Of a stretch of DNA of 64,000 nt, positions 52,182 through 62,290 are shown piece after piece. The stretch spans positions 558,001 to 622,000 of the forward strand of contig OZ345380.1 in NCBI GenBank assembly GCA_977006965.1. Direction: 5' to 3'. Origin of the DNA: Phymatolithon calcareum. Taxonomy: Eukaryota > Rhodophyta > Florideophyceae > Hapalidiales. Position numbers and translations under genes: made by a program. Under the pieces are notes generated by a model. The model saw only the letters and a list, made by a program, of their open reading frames with translations, was not told where the DNA came from and ran no database searches. Within the stretch, counting starts at the first letter, position 1, and the number at the start of each line of letters is the position of its first letter.

Positions 52182-55030
52182 TGTATATATCACGAACAGC
52201 CTCACGTTCTTCGAAGTCACATAATTCAAAGCTGCATAAATTGTAAAAAGAATACAGAACAGTTATTTAGCGCAAGATTCGGAAATTCGACCTTTTGTTC
52301 TTGGTGTAGAGTACCCATTTTACTACCTTAAAGCCGTGTCGTTCGCCGGTAGGAACGAAAATCTGCTAATCACTTAGAAAAAACACATCTGCAATGCCTC
52401 GAGAGAGAGACCGGCGCCGAATGGTCCGTGCGGCCGTACAAACGAAAGAACTATCAGTGAAAAGTCCTGCAGAGTATTGCAGACTATACGGAGCGTTTCC
52501 AAGTCAAAAAAGGTGAACGGCATGGTTAAAGGGGTACAAGTTCATGATATCAAAGGTCCCTCGAGAATGTCACTTCGCGTAAAATGGGTCCTTGTTCAGA
52601 AAAAATATTGAACAATAAGATTGATAATATCAAGATTGTTAATATCGAGGCAGGAAAGGCTAACGGAGGCCTTTGTTCCTCTCGAATGGTTGTATGGAGT
52701 CCCACCAGACAAAATTCTCTAACTCGAACGCCGGCTTACAGTACTCGTGGTCGAATATCTTCTTCGCCAAACGCCGAGTTCCCCGCTCATTATGAAGCAC
52801 ACTCTCCACAGATGGCAGCACAAACCTACCATAAAATCAACAGGAGCTCTGAGCCTCTCTTTTGAGCTCTCTCGCAAACAACCTGCATGGTTTTTGGGAC
52901 CAATAACTGCAAGAGGAGCTTGAAGTCATTGTACCGGACCGTGAGCAGGTTATTTTCGCTCATAGAGTGCCATGGTTCGAGCGCCAAGTTCTATGTCCAA
53001 TTGGGGAAAGTTATCCCTGTCAGTTCTGGAATGTTCCCACTATAAACGGAGATGGTATATCCGAGAACGGTGGCATCGGGTTCCGCACACAGTACGATTC
53101 CTTCATAGCGATGTTTCGCCGAGTGCAGGTGCGAACAATTGTTGCTTTGGCATTAGAGATGTACAGCGCCTCACAACTCCTGCGCCTCTGTGTCGCCTCC
53201 TTCGAGAGTCGGTGACTCGCGAGTCGCGCGCAAAAGAGTCGTTACGAGTCGCTGTATGATAAACGATCACTAATTGATGAAGAGCGCTAGAACGTATCAT
53301 ATCTACACGCTGAGATGCGAGTTGAACCATTCTCTAAACAATGTTGACACCACGGTAATGCCCCTTACTATGCGCTTACATGTATGAAATAGCAAAAAAA
53401 CCACTCTTTCTGCATATTTTATGAGTCGCCGCGAGTCGCGAATGACTCGCGAGTCGCCACTTAAAGAGTCGTGCAACTCGGACTCGCGGTGACTGGCAGC
53501 TATGTACATCACTATTTGCCATCCGCTGAGCTGAAACGAATAGGAAAAATGGACGCTAAGATTTTCGGAATACTCGTCCTCATGAGTTGGGCGCAAAGAG
53601 ATTTATGGACGTTTACAATGGGGAACAAGTATATCCTCACTCCTTCACTTTCAAACAGTGGGATGACTAGAGCCAGGTTTTCCGAGCACCTCCGCTGCGT
53701 CCCATTCACGGTGAAACCAAGTGAAAAGGGCACTGCTTCGTCCGTACAGTACCGAGGGGCGCTCGTTCAGGATTTTGTCGATTCTATTAACCATCATAAA
53801 ACCCCACTGTGTCTCTGTTAGACCTGGTTTTGCTTTGCCAATTTCATATCTCTTTGGTACGGCAACGGATGCCATTGGATTGAAAATGGCCTGCATAAGC
53901 ACTTCGCCATCCACCTTAAACCGAAGAAAGATTGCGAGTTACAGATTTGAGCCTAAGAAAGACGTGGGAAAATGCTACATCTTGAGCTGGGGACCACGGT
54001 AGAGTTCGAGAAGAAAAAGATTTAGATGGTGAAAGTGCCCATAGTACATTTCGGAAGTATGTAAGCGTGGTGCTCTTGTCGCTGCATACTTCCTTGTCGA
54101 TGCGTGATTTCGGTACACGTATGCACGCGTGATAATGATATAATAAACTTATGATAGATTGTTTAGGGTTAATGGATCTCCGTCGTCGACAAGTAAGGGC
54201 CCATACTTGGTTTCCGACCAAATTCGGGCCAAGCCGAATCCTGGGACTATATAGCCAGGATCCAAGGTCCCCTAAGTCAATAAACGAAGGAACCCAACCA
54301 ACTCAACATCTCCAATTGCAAACATAGCTTCCTTCCCCATAACCTCCAACAATAGGTTATGGGCCCAGCAAATGCTTAAATTCAAAGATAAGGTTTCACA
54401 TGTTCAAAGCATGATGAGGTGAGGGATCACTCGGGGATTCAATCTGTACTGGCCACTGTAAGTCTGGTGCCCTTAGTTCGAGGGAGGTTGTTGAAATAAT
54501 GTGTTCGCCCCGTCAGTCACAGACTACAACGTCAATGTAGCCCAGCGGTTAATCTTTTTCCAATAGTACAGCTGTACTGCGCCGTCTTTTGACCCCATAC
54601 TCTGGTAAAAGGCCCATTGTCCTTCAGGATTCATTTTGCCTCGCGCAATATTCATCGATATTCAGTACGCCAAGAGCTACATTTGCTCCAAGGGTGGTGC
54701 TGAAACCTATTTAACTCCGCCGAAGATGGAAAAGATAAGGCGCAGGTGGCATGATGACTACTTTACCTATTCAAAACAACTGCAGAGTCTATCAAGTCAA
54801 GGAATTAACCCTTTTGCTCTTATCATCTAATACTCTTGCTGGCGCCGAAGTCAACATGTTGGAGTGCCACATATTATGTGGCACTTCAACAAGTAGAAAC
54901 TGTTTCGCTAAGCATGCTGAACACATCCATGAGCTTGAAGCGTTTGATGACCGTATTAATAAATAGTTGTCGTTGGAAAAATAAATGATTCTCATTCGCA
55001 CAATTGGAGGAAATTCCTGTCGCATAGACA
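52182..55030 (+). mobile_element. piggyBac-like element, copy 6, abutting copy 5
   Basis: The left end TGTATATATCACGAAC starts right after the CTAA that closes copy 5. The right end is CGCATAGACA before GTAG (55031-55034). Plus-strand pieces are MPRERDRRRMVRAAVQTKEL (52394), GGIGFRTQYDSFIA (near 53070), MDAKIFGILVLMSWAQRDLW and SGMTRARFSEHLRCVPF (53548-53715), RPGFALPISYLFGTAT (near 53821), and the finger-region tail CGTSTSRNCFAKHAEHIHEL (near 54880). A Copia-type LTR fragment interrupts it around 54130-54690. Many stops; dead. Confidence 0.85.
54130..54640 (+). mobile_element. Copia-type LTR and leader fragment inside piggyBac-like copy 6
   Basis: TATATA (54249-54254) and AATAAA (54279-54284) are spaced as in an LTR. 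CCTCCAACAATA then leads into GGTTATGGGCCCAG (54355-54368), the half-tRNA(iMet) primer-binding site used by Drosophila copia. A purine-rich TTCGAGGGAGG (54478-54488) before TTGTTGAAATAATG could be a polypurine tract and the start of a 3' LTR. Boundaries are approximate and no pol is left. Confidence 0.5.
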
Positions 55031-55034
55031 GTAG

Positions 55035-55344
55035 ACTCCTTCTTTAATCATCACAAAGCGCTTATATACAGAAAATGATTACAGATACTATTACAGTAAT
55101 TGATTTACCCCAGATTTCAATAGGTACTGAGAAATCCGACGATTACCGATCCAAATCCAAAAATTTACTTACAGCTGCCTACACCGGGAGTCGCCTCGGC
55201 GAGCCACAGAAGCCGCGAAGCTGCTTCGAGACTCTTACCTTGATCCATTTGTCGTATTGATAAGTAATCTGATCGTTTCCCAAATCATTATTTGATCTCT
55301 GCTTTTTGCCGTTCAACAACCCAAACATGACCTTCTGTCCGTCT
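55035..55344 (-). pseudogene. Retroelement 3' debris
   Basis: Minus-strand ITYQYDKWIK (near 55250) and flanking DNA resemble MTWQYENWIK at 5017-5120. This places the end of a retroelement gene downstream of the Copia fragment. Confidence 0.4.
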
Positions 55345-55613
55345 TCAATACTCTACAAAGAAGCAAAATGAATCATTGGACTCTTCAATGTCGTGTGAGA
55401 AGCAGTGTTGACCAAATCGAATATTTGTTTCGAATCTGTAAACGATGTTATTCGAATGTGCTTTTTGAAAACTTTGTCCAGATCGTACTTGAGGGTAAAG
55501 GCATTGTAAAAATTTTGCTGAGAAAGCACATAATTCCCCGGCCATGACGGATCTGAGCTCCTTTCTGGACTTCTTGCTGCTGTACGCAAGGACGTGGAAA
55601 TTTTAATTCTTAT
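55345..55613 (-). pseudogene. Copia-type RNase H fragment
   Basis: Minus-strand NFYNAFTLKYDLDKVFKKHI then FTDSKQIFDLVNTASHTT matches the RNase H part of Ty1/copia pol (the tDSKslfd motif). A second frame, MAGELCAFSAKF, gives the stretch just before, so there is a frameshift. Only ~85 codons remain. Confidence 0.65.
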
Positions 55614-55699
55614 CGCAGACTAGAATGTTCAAACCAGGGGTCGTGCGCAATCCATTGCTACTGTAATTAATTGCAATTCGTGGCAATTCGACCCAAATT

Positions 55700-55899
55700 T
55701 GTGGCGTCCAATGCTACTCTCATACTCCCTACTTTTCTCTAAGACTAGCTCTCTTCAATTAGCCATTACAGATTACATTTACAGAAAGCCCTTATAGATA
55801 GCATTACAGTCATTACAGTACCGTAGGTTTCGATACGTACTTCGATCACTAAGGATCACTGAAGGCAAAACCTAGACCTGCTGCTTACAGAGCCTTACA
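55700..55899 (-). repeat. LTR-like repeat (TGTAAG...CCACA family), copy c
   Basis: Minus orientation, starts TGTAAGGCTCTG and ends GGACGCCACA. The sequence just upstream (55905-56040) matches 5080-5220, so the same retroelement 3' end is present twice in this arrangement. Confidence 0.6.
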
Positions 55900-56040
55900 G
55901 CTCATTGATCCAATTCTCATACTGCCAAGTCATATTTTGATCCAATGTTTTTTCTATACAGGCCGGCGCTTCGCCACACCCTCGGCTTGCCGCCAGGGAA
56001 CAACCTGACCACAGCCAGTGTTCCGACTTATGCGTTTAAC

Positions 56041-57671
56041 AACCCCACAAAATTGGGTTCTGATGAAGAATTGCAATTCCAATTGCTGGTAGGTAGGTCG
56101 TACGAAAGTCTATAGTTCAGCAAGAGCAGAGTTGTCTGAAATAACGATCACTTCAAATGTATCATGCGTAGTACGTGGTATTTGGTTGTCGGTAGCATCT
56201 AATTTTATTATATAACTCGGGCCAGTATAAGTGTTCACCGGGGTAGCACTGCACCATTTTGGCCCAAATCAACTAAATAACTATCGGGCCAAAATGTTTC
56301 CGTGCTCCCCTAGTGTTAGGTATGTAAAATTCTACGTACTGTATACAGTTACAAAGTTCCTGAATTCAACCATCCATGTGATTGTTCGGTTGTAGTGGTC
56401 TGCGTAGACCACTACAACTGAACGATCACATGGATGGTTGAATTCATTCATCCGTTCAAGTATAACGGTATGGGTTTCTAGAGTACCGTTTCTGAAAAGA
56501 CAGATAGAAGAGTCAATATAAAAGTGAAGTCGTTCATTTATGCAAAGCACACTACCAGACCCACTCGACAACACCTAAACAAATTTCGCTCTTCCAATCA
56601 TGGTATTACCTATTCAGAAACCGAAGCCGAAACAAGTTGTACAGCAGCTAATGAAACTCTTTCGCGAACAGCTTCGAGATATCCATTCACGGCAATCAAC
56701 CGGTCTTACTAGGATGATCAAACTGTGAAGAAAGCTATGTAAAGCGTTGTCAACCAGCGTTATGAACAGGCTATCGCAGAAGACGAAAGTTTCGTACACC
56801 TAGGAGAAGGGGCATGAATAAACAATTAACTTGACTATTGCGGGAAGTATTCAAATTGCAATCCGAATTGCTGACTATCCGTAGTGAGCAATTGAATTGT
56901 TTAATTGCGCGACAAACAGCAATGTCGAGCAATGGAATTGGCACTACCTCTGGTTCTAACCAGAGCTAAATAGCACTACTTAGTGCTATCCGCCACTCAA
57001 AATGGAGTTTCTCCCACAATAAATCCACGCGTACATTGCCCTTCTGTGCTAATTAATCAGCAATTTCAGCTCGAAAACTTCGAAGTCTGCATCTAGAGCT
57101 ATTCCCAAGTGGTATAATGCTTCTACCGCAGATCAATAATTTGCTAGATTTTCTAGCCCAACCAAGAATAGAGCCGGTCCTATCTGCTGTAATGGACTTA
57201 TTGTGGGCGTACCTGCGCAAAGTGAGTATGATAGTAAGTACGGCGAACTTTGTGATCATATATACTTATATAAGTAAGCTTATTATAGCCCCTTTATGCA
57301 TTTACATCTGAAAAACACAGAAATAACCCTGTTATCGAGGCTCAACAAGTTTTGGAAGGCGATAAAATTCTATAGCATGCGCATATTTGAGGCTAGGTGC
57401 AAGGCCGCTTAAAACTCTGTTTGTGGCACTTCGAACAGGACAACCAGAATATAGAAGTACATTTAGAGTAATGACTAAAATAACCACGTTTTTGCTGTAT
57501 ATACTAAAATGAAAAAGAGTAACCTATTACATTATGATGTTGATCATTCTATCAGCACTACACCCACGTAGTAGTTACTCGGTCCGCTCACATTCTCAGT
57601 ACCTGAATTAAAATTGTTTATGAAACTTTCATTGTCCCATTGAACATATCAAACACTCAACGATTAATAAC
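56041..57671. other. AT-rich region without genes
   Basis: Rich in CAATTG/AATTGCAATT words near 56060-56080 and 56840-56940. CATTTTGGCCC with its complement (56251-56297) forms a short inverted repeat. It contains the 86-nt hairpin listed separately. Confidence 0.4.
56361..56446. repeat. 86-nt hairpin, 41-bp arms, 4-nt loop
   Basis: Arms 56361-56401 and 56406-56446 pair around GCGT. The only two non-Watson-Crick pairs are both G-T, which stay paired as G-U in a plus-strand RNA. Confidence 0.9.
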
Positions 57672-57895
57672 TCAGAATAGTTTCAGATGGTTCCCGTTGT
57701 TATAACCCCTAGTAATCCATTTACGAGACCATATTTCTAACGCTGACATATCCCTTTTTCGGTTAGCGGATAATCTACCCATTGGATCCAAAAGCCGTTT
57801 TTTTGGATTTGTTGCTATTGGAGATATGCGATATTTTGTTTTAAAAGCTCTCAATATCTCAATTTGAGTAACAGGGCAGCTATATATTTATTAAA
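57672..57895 (-). repeat. Dispersed repeat 'LQGEAL', copy 3, in a longer frame
   Basis: The minus-strand frame reads TQIEILRAFKTKYRISPIAT then RLLDPMGRLSANRKRD (ORF 57672-57854). It aligns with LQGEALGALKNK of copy 2, extending the relic coding sequence downstream. Family unknown. Confidence 0.5.
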
Positions 57896-58169
57896 AAACC
57901 TCTGTATCTGCAATATGAATGAGCGAGGGGCATGTTCATATGTATCCGTCGGGGAGCATCGTTTGCTTAGGTTTAGCAAAAGGAGAACAGGAACGTGTGA
58001 ACATGTACACTGTGTTCGTTCTTCGGAGACAAGAAGGTGTCGAAAAATACTATAGAAATTGCAATAGCTGGACCGCCAACTGTGCATAAGAAAGGTTGCA
58101 GTTAAGGATTTCAGCACAATAAGAAAACAAATATCGAAAATTTACGTCGCATTCACACTAGGTTGTTGT

Positions 58170-58770
58170 ACTCCTTATCTTCTTGAATAAGTAGATTAAC
58201 ACAATCGTTTCCTCTATTTGAAACGACAGTTGATGACACCTTCTGACTAAATTACGCCCTTTTCACGTTCTAAAACACCAGAGTCTCAACCAAAAAGGAG
58301 TGTCATCGTCTTCCTGTCCTCAATCAAAAAGTGCTCTTCAATTTATAAAAAACATTCCATCATGGCTGTAGAACATAAAATAGAGTCACGCATACTAGGT
58401 CTGAACCTGCTCGTCGCGGTTGCGCTTTCATTGCATTATAATCTACGTTTCGCTCCGCGAAAATGAATTATTTGCACCGAAAGATCTTGCTGAGCTCATC
58501 CTAAACTTTGCACAAGCAGCACAAGCAGCACGAGCGGGCACCAATTCAAGCTTGCGTTGATAAAACGGTGCCGGGGGCTTGCTATATTTCACGGCAACCA
58601 TTTCTATGAGTGCGCCAAAAACTAGATGGCAGTCTGAAAAGTAAGACGGCGTCTTTGCATCTCCAGAGTGACTAAAATATATTTTCCTTAAGCTCAGTTT
58701 TGTGAATATGCCGAACGTTACAGTTTGAAGATTGATCGTGACCCTGGCGATGTGTCGAAGGACACGTGAC
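58170..58770 (-). pseudogene. hAT transposase relic
   Basis: DNA similar to the C-terminal third of the hAT transposase at 14.1-14.7 kb, for example TCTGAACCTG (58402), GATAAAACGGTG (58558), TTTCTATGAGTGC (58600) and CTCCAGAGTGACT (58661). There are many indels and no ORF. It is an old copy of the same or a close family. Confidence 0.7.
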
Positions 58771-61549
58771 CGCCACGACTGACGGAAAAGTACCGCCTGT
58801 CGACGGACAGCAGAGGTGAACTGCCATGTGCTCTTGCAAGGTCCTCGTTCTGGGTCTACAGGTGCGAGGAACTCGAAGGATTTAGGGACTTAGTCCTACC
58901 CGAATCACGTTTATTGTGACCTGATCTGTTATGTTTTTTGCTCTTGGGTAACCTATCTGCTACCGGAGAAGGGTATTTATACCCTTTCCCATCTGCCAAG
59001 AACGTCCTAAAACATTGGGAGAACTTGCTGTCCGTATATATGACAACATAAACACTAAACGTAGACTACGGATTGCATTCCAAGAAATAGAATTTTTTCT
59101 TAGTCTGTAATCATTGGATTTCTATTCATGCTCTCTTCCAGCATCTCAGATTGTCCGACAAGACATTAATTTCGAGGAAAAATAAGATTAGTTCGACAGA
59201 ATGGACCTCCAATGCACTGGATCTCGTCTAAACACTCTCTATTACCCCATTAGAGAGATCGTACAATTGAAAAGCAGTATCGGAACGATCATCGTAAATC
59301 AAAGGTCTTAGACCGGCCTCGGATCCGTATCGCCTGCAAGGGTCTATTTTGCAGTGGCAAAGGAGTCTGTTTTCCCTTCCGGAGGAGAGTAATCCAAAAT
59401 TGGATTCCGATCTGGATTCGCCGATTGTGGCGTTTTGAATTTTACTGGTTGGCAATCAGAGTTTTCTAGCTTTGTTCACTCTTGAAAAGCTGAAGGCTAC
59501 GCTAAGCGGTGACCTTTATAGAGAATTGAATTGCATCGGGATGAATTTGAGAAACGGTCTGATCACTTGGATATATGATAAATGGGCACAAGATTTCTCA
59601 GGAAGGCATTCGCGGCTTCTACGGTCGGTAAACATCAGAGATTTAGAATAGCACTTGCTGCCAACTGGCGAAGGTTTTTGCACTCGACTGATTAAGAGTT
59701 TTGGATGAGAAGCAGGTTGATGGTGTCTCTTTTATTGATAGTTTGACTATTTCTAATCTGGCAGACCTAGAGCCGTTATATATACTTTAAGCACTATCAT
59801 AGTGAGGTAAAGATTTCCTAAAACCAGCTCCAAATCATTATAGGAGCATCGAAATGGTTATAGAAACAAGTATATAAAAATCAAAAAGTCACAGAATAAA
59901 GGTTCTAGCAACTTCGAGAATAATCGTTAGGCCTTACGCGGACAGTATAGGCCTAGAAGGACTGAGAAAATAATCTATTTAACAATTTCAAGCTAGAATT
60001 CAGTAGTATAAACGGAATTGTACGAATGCGTACTGTATTAAGTCATGTGCAAAAGTACAAACTATGTAGTGTTATGTACACTTGGTATATAAATAATTGT
60101 TACAGTTAATCCAGACTGACAGATTTATCAAAAGATGATAAAAGTAAGCTTTGCATACTGCACACATGTTTTTATTCAGACAGTGTGACAGGTGAAGGGT
60201 ACTTAATATATAATATTAGGATACTTAACTGTTCTTATCTTGATATAAGCAAAAACATCCGTGTAAAGAATACTGGTAAGAGCAGACAGAGCTTTTTCCA
60301 TACGGTTTACTGATAAAAGCTCATTTCAGAATGCAGGTTCTTTCCAGTACCTCAAAAAGACCTTCTTTCCATCAAAATAAATCCGATCTATACGCACAGA
60401 TCCTTTAGTCCAATCCAGTTCAAAAACCTCGTTTACCAGAACCATCTTTGCGCCATTTCACAATCAAACACGTAAAGTTTTCATCAAAACTGAGAATCGT
60501 GATGTGAAACTTTGGATTCCCGTGCAAAAAGGTTTTAATTAGAACTGTTACCAATTTCAAGGTAAAAGACTTGATTGGCCCCCAAGGTAGATCCTGATTA
60601 GATCCGAAATCAGATATTTTGGTTTCAAATCGAATGGAAAAATTGGACGAAAAAAATACAGATCACTCCGCATCAGGAGATAGTCTAAAATCCGCTAGAG
60701 TTCGGTTCAGTTACCGCTGGAATGGATTGACGCTGGGCAAGTCATTCCGGTCGTATACCCACTCTATATGTACTTACAAATATTAGAAATAGAATGAAAG
60801 CGTTTCAAACTAACAATCGAACTTAAGAGAGAAGTAGCCACTCAAATTTGAACGACATCCACTGAACGTGTTTAGACTGTAAGCAAACATGAACTGCGAA
60901 TAATGCTGTACTTTAAGCAGGAGACTAGTGTTTTCTTGGTGCTCTTCGGTCTCTGATGTACTTATCGAAAACTACAGCGCTGTAATGAATGGATTGATTG
61001 TAATGATATTCGTAATGCGTTTCCCTTATGGAGGCTGTATGATTATTATGGATTGAGCTATTGTTGAGACAATTTTTCCTTTCTTGTCTTCCTCCGTCGT
61101 CCAGTGGTGGTGACGGGGTGATATATATATATTATTTATGTATCTTGTATGTATGGTGTGTATGTATTAACTGACTATGAGACAAGATTGGGAGCCCGCC
61201 GGTTTATATGTATTGGGCGATTCTATGACCCAACAATATGGAGCGGATAGTACCGGGATGGCATTATGAAGACTTCACTTGCCATCCGGGTACAGTGTTG
61301 ATAATCTCGGTCGTACCAGTGGCTTTGACATGATATTGGCGGTAATTAATTCCCCCGGAGAGTGTACTGGTTTCCCAGTTGTCTGCGATAGCGTAGGTAA
61401 TGGAAACGCGTTTCATTGAAGTTGCTGCGCTTGTTGGAGTGGTGTTTTTAACTGCATCGCAGATAGAATATTCATTCCGATAGTGTGGGATAGTTTTTCC
61501 AATTCCACGTTCGCCGAGGTGGTTCAGTAACCAAAGCACACACAGGTCC
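58771..61549. other. 2.8-kb AT-rich region, no gene recognised
   Basis: A 75-codon minus-strand ORF (59228-59455) and worn frames near 60430-60600 may be retroelement debris. TATTTATACCC near 58974 could be an LTR TATA box but no LTR ends are clear. A TATATATAT tract lies at about 61123-61131. Confidence 0.4.
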
Positions 61550-62290
61550 GAATCGCTTTTCGCGCGGATGATGAAGGTCGGTGCAGTTTATCGTAGACTG
61601 AAGTTCAGCACCTGTATTTGACGTCCTGTGCCACTTGTTTCAACGCTCGTCAGTGGTGCATGGATAGGTTCTTCATGTTGCGTGCGAGTTGACCGTTGAT
61701 GTATCTCAAAGCTGGTGTGGTGGAATCTGAGAGGTATCGAAGTGTTCGAGTCGTGCTATGGTACAATCGGCCCTGTGAAAAAGGCTTGTCTTTTGGACTC
61801 GTGTTATGAGATTGGATGCCAGATAGCAACAGTAATGGTTCGGCGGCGCAATCTTTCAAGATCAATTTTTTGCATCAATTAATGCGCATGTATTGGTTCT
61901 GTGAGAACCTTTTTTCGTGCTGTCGGAACTGATTTACCATTCATTAATATGCTCGATGGAACCTAAGTCGTTCACAGAATATTTCCAGAAAAGTCGTCTT
62001 TGAGCTGGGAGTATCCTTAGTCGATTTTTTCGGCCTCAAAAAAGTCATCAACAGTCACAGCGACGGAAAGGTTATAGTCGATATAGCGCTTGCAATATAT
62101 ATTGCCTTGCAACCGTCCAACAACATATATGTTGTTGGACGTTTGCAAGGCATGATATCCTTTTGAGATGATCTGCTTGCGGACTCTTGTATGCGTGCTA
62201 GCTGGTTGTGATGCGCCATATATGAGGCCACAGAGAGAAACGTTTTCTGGGTTAGAAATGTGCCCTTGAAAGTCGGTCAGAATCGTCAAA
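61550..62290 (-). pseudogene. Copia-type pol fragment (reverse transcriptase end and RNase H start)
   Basis: Minus strand, read from 62289. GLIYGASQPASTHTRVRKQI corresponds to the IYGLKQA region, and SVAVTVDDFFEAEKID to the [YV]DD catalytic box of copia reverse transcriptase. Then LRYINGQLARNMKNLSMHH and RALKQVAQDVKYR match the linker region ('gqLaR.M..P...H..alKrvlrYlk'). Stops and frameshifts occur throughout. A 50-bp palindrome (62103-62152) interrupts the reverse transcriptase segment. Confidence 0.65.
62103..62152. repeat. Palindrome, 25-nt arms, no loop, inside the Copia fragment
   Basis: TTGCCTTGCAACCGTCCAAC(AACATA) faces its complement with one mismatch. Confidence 0.85.

Noticed and set aside
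53651-53914. 87-codon minus-strand ORF
   Set aside because: Antisense to the piggyBac transposase catalytic-domain piece that reads on the plus strand.
54330-54400. tRNA-iMet gene on the minus strand, suggested by CTGGGCCCATAACC
   Set aside because: Only the anticodon-arm match is present. There is no T-loop (GTTCGAAAC-type), no D-arm and no acceptor stem. It fits a copia primer-binding site.
58752-59000. Possible solo LTR (TGTCGAAGGACACG start, TATTTATACCC inside)
   Set aside because: No matching second copy, no clear CA end and no target duplication in the window.
61123-61140. TATATATATAT tract as a promoter
   Set aside because: It is a simple repeat with no gene next to it.
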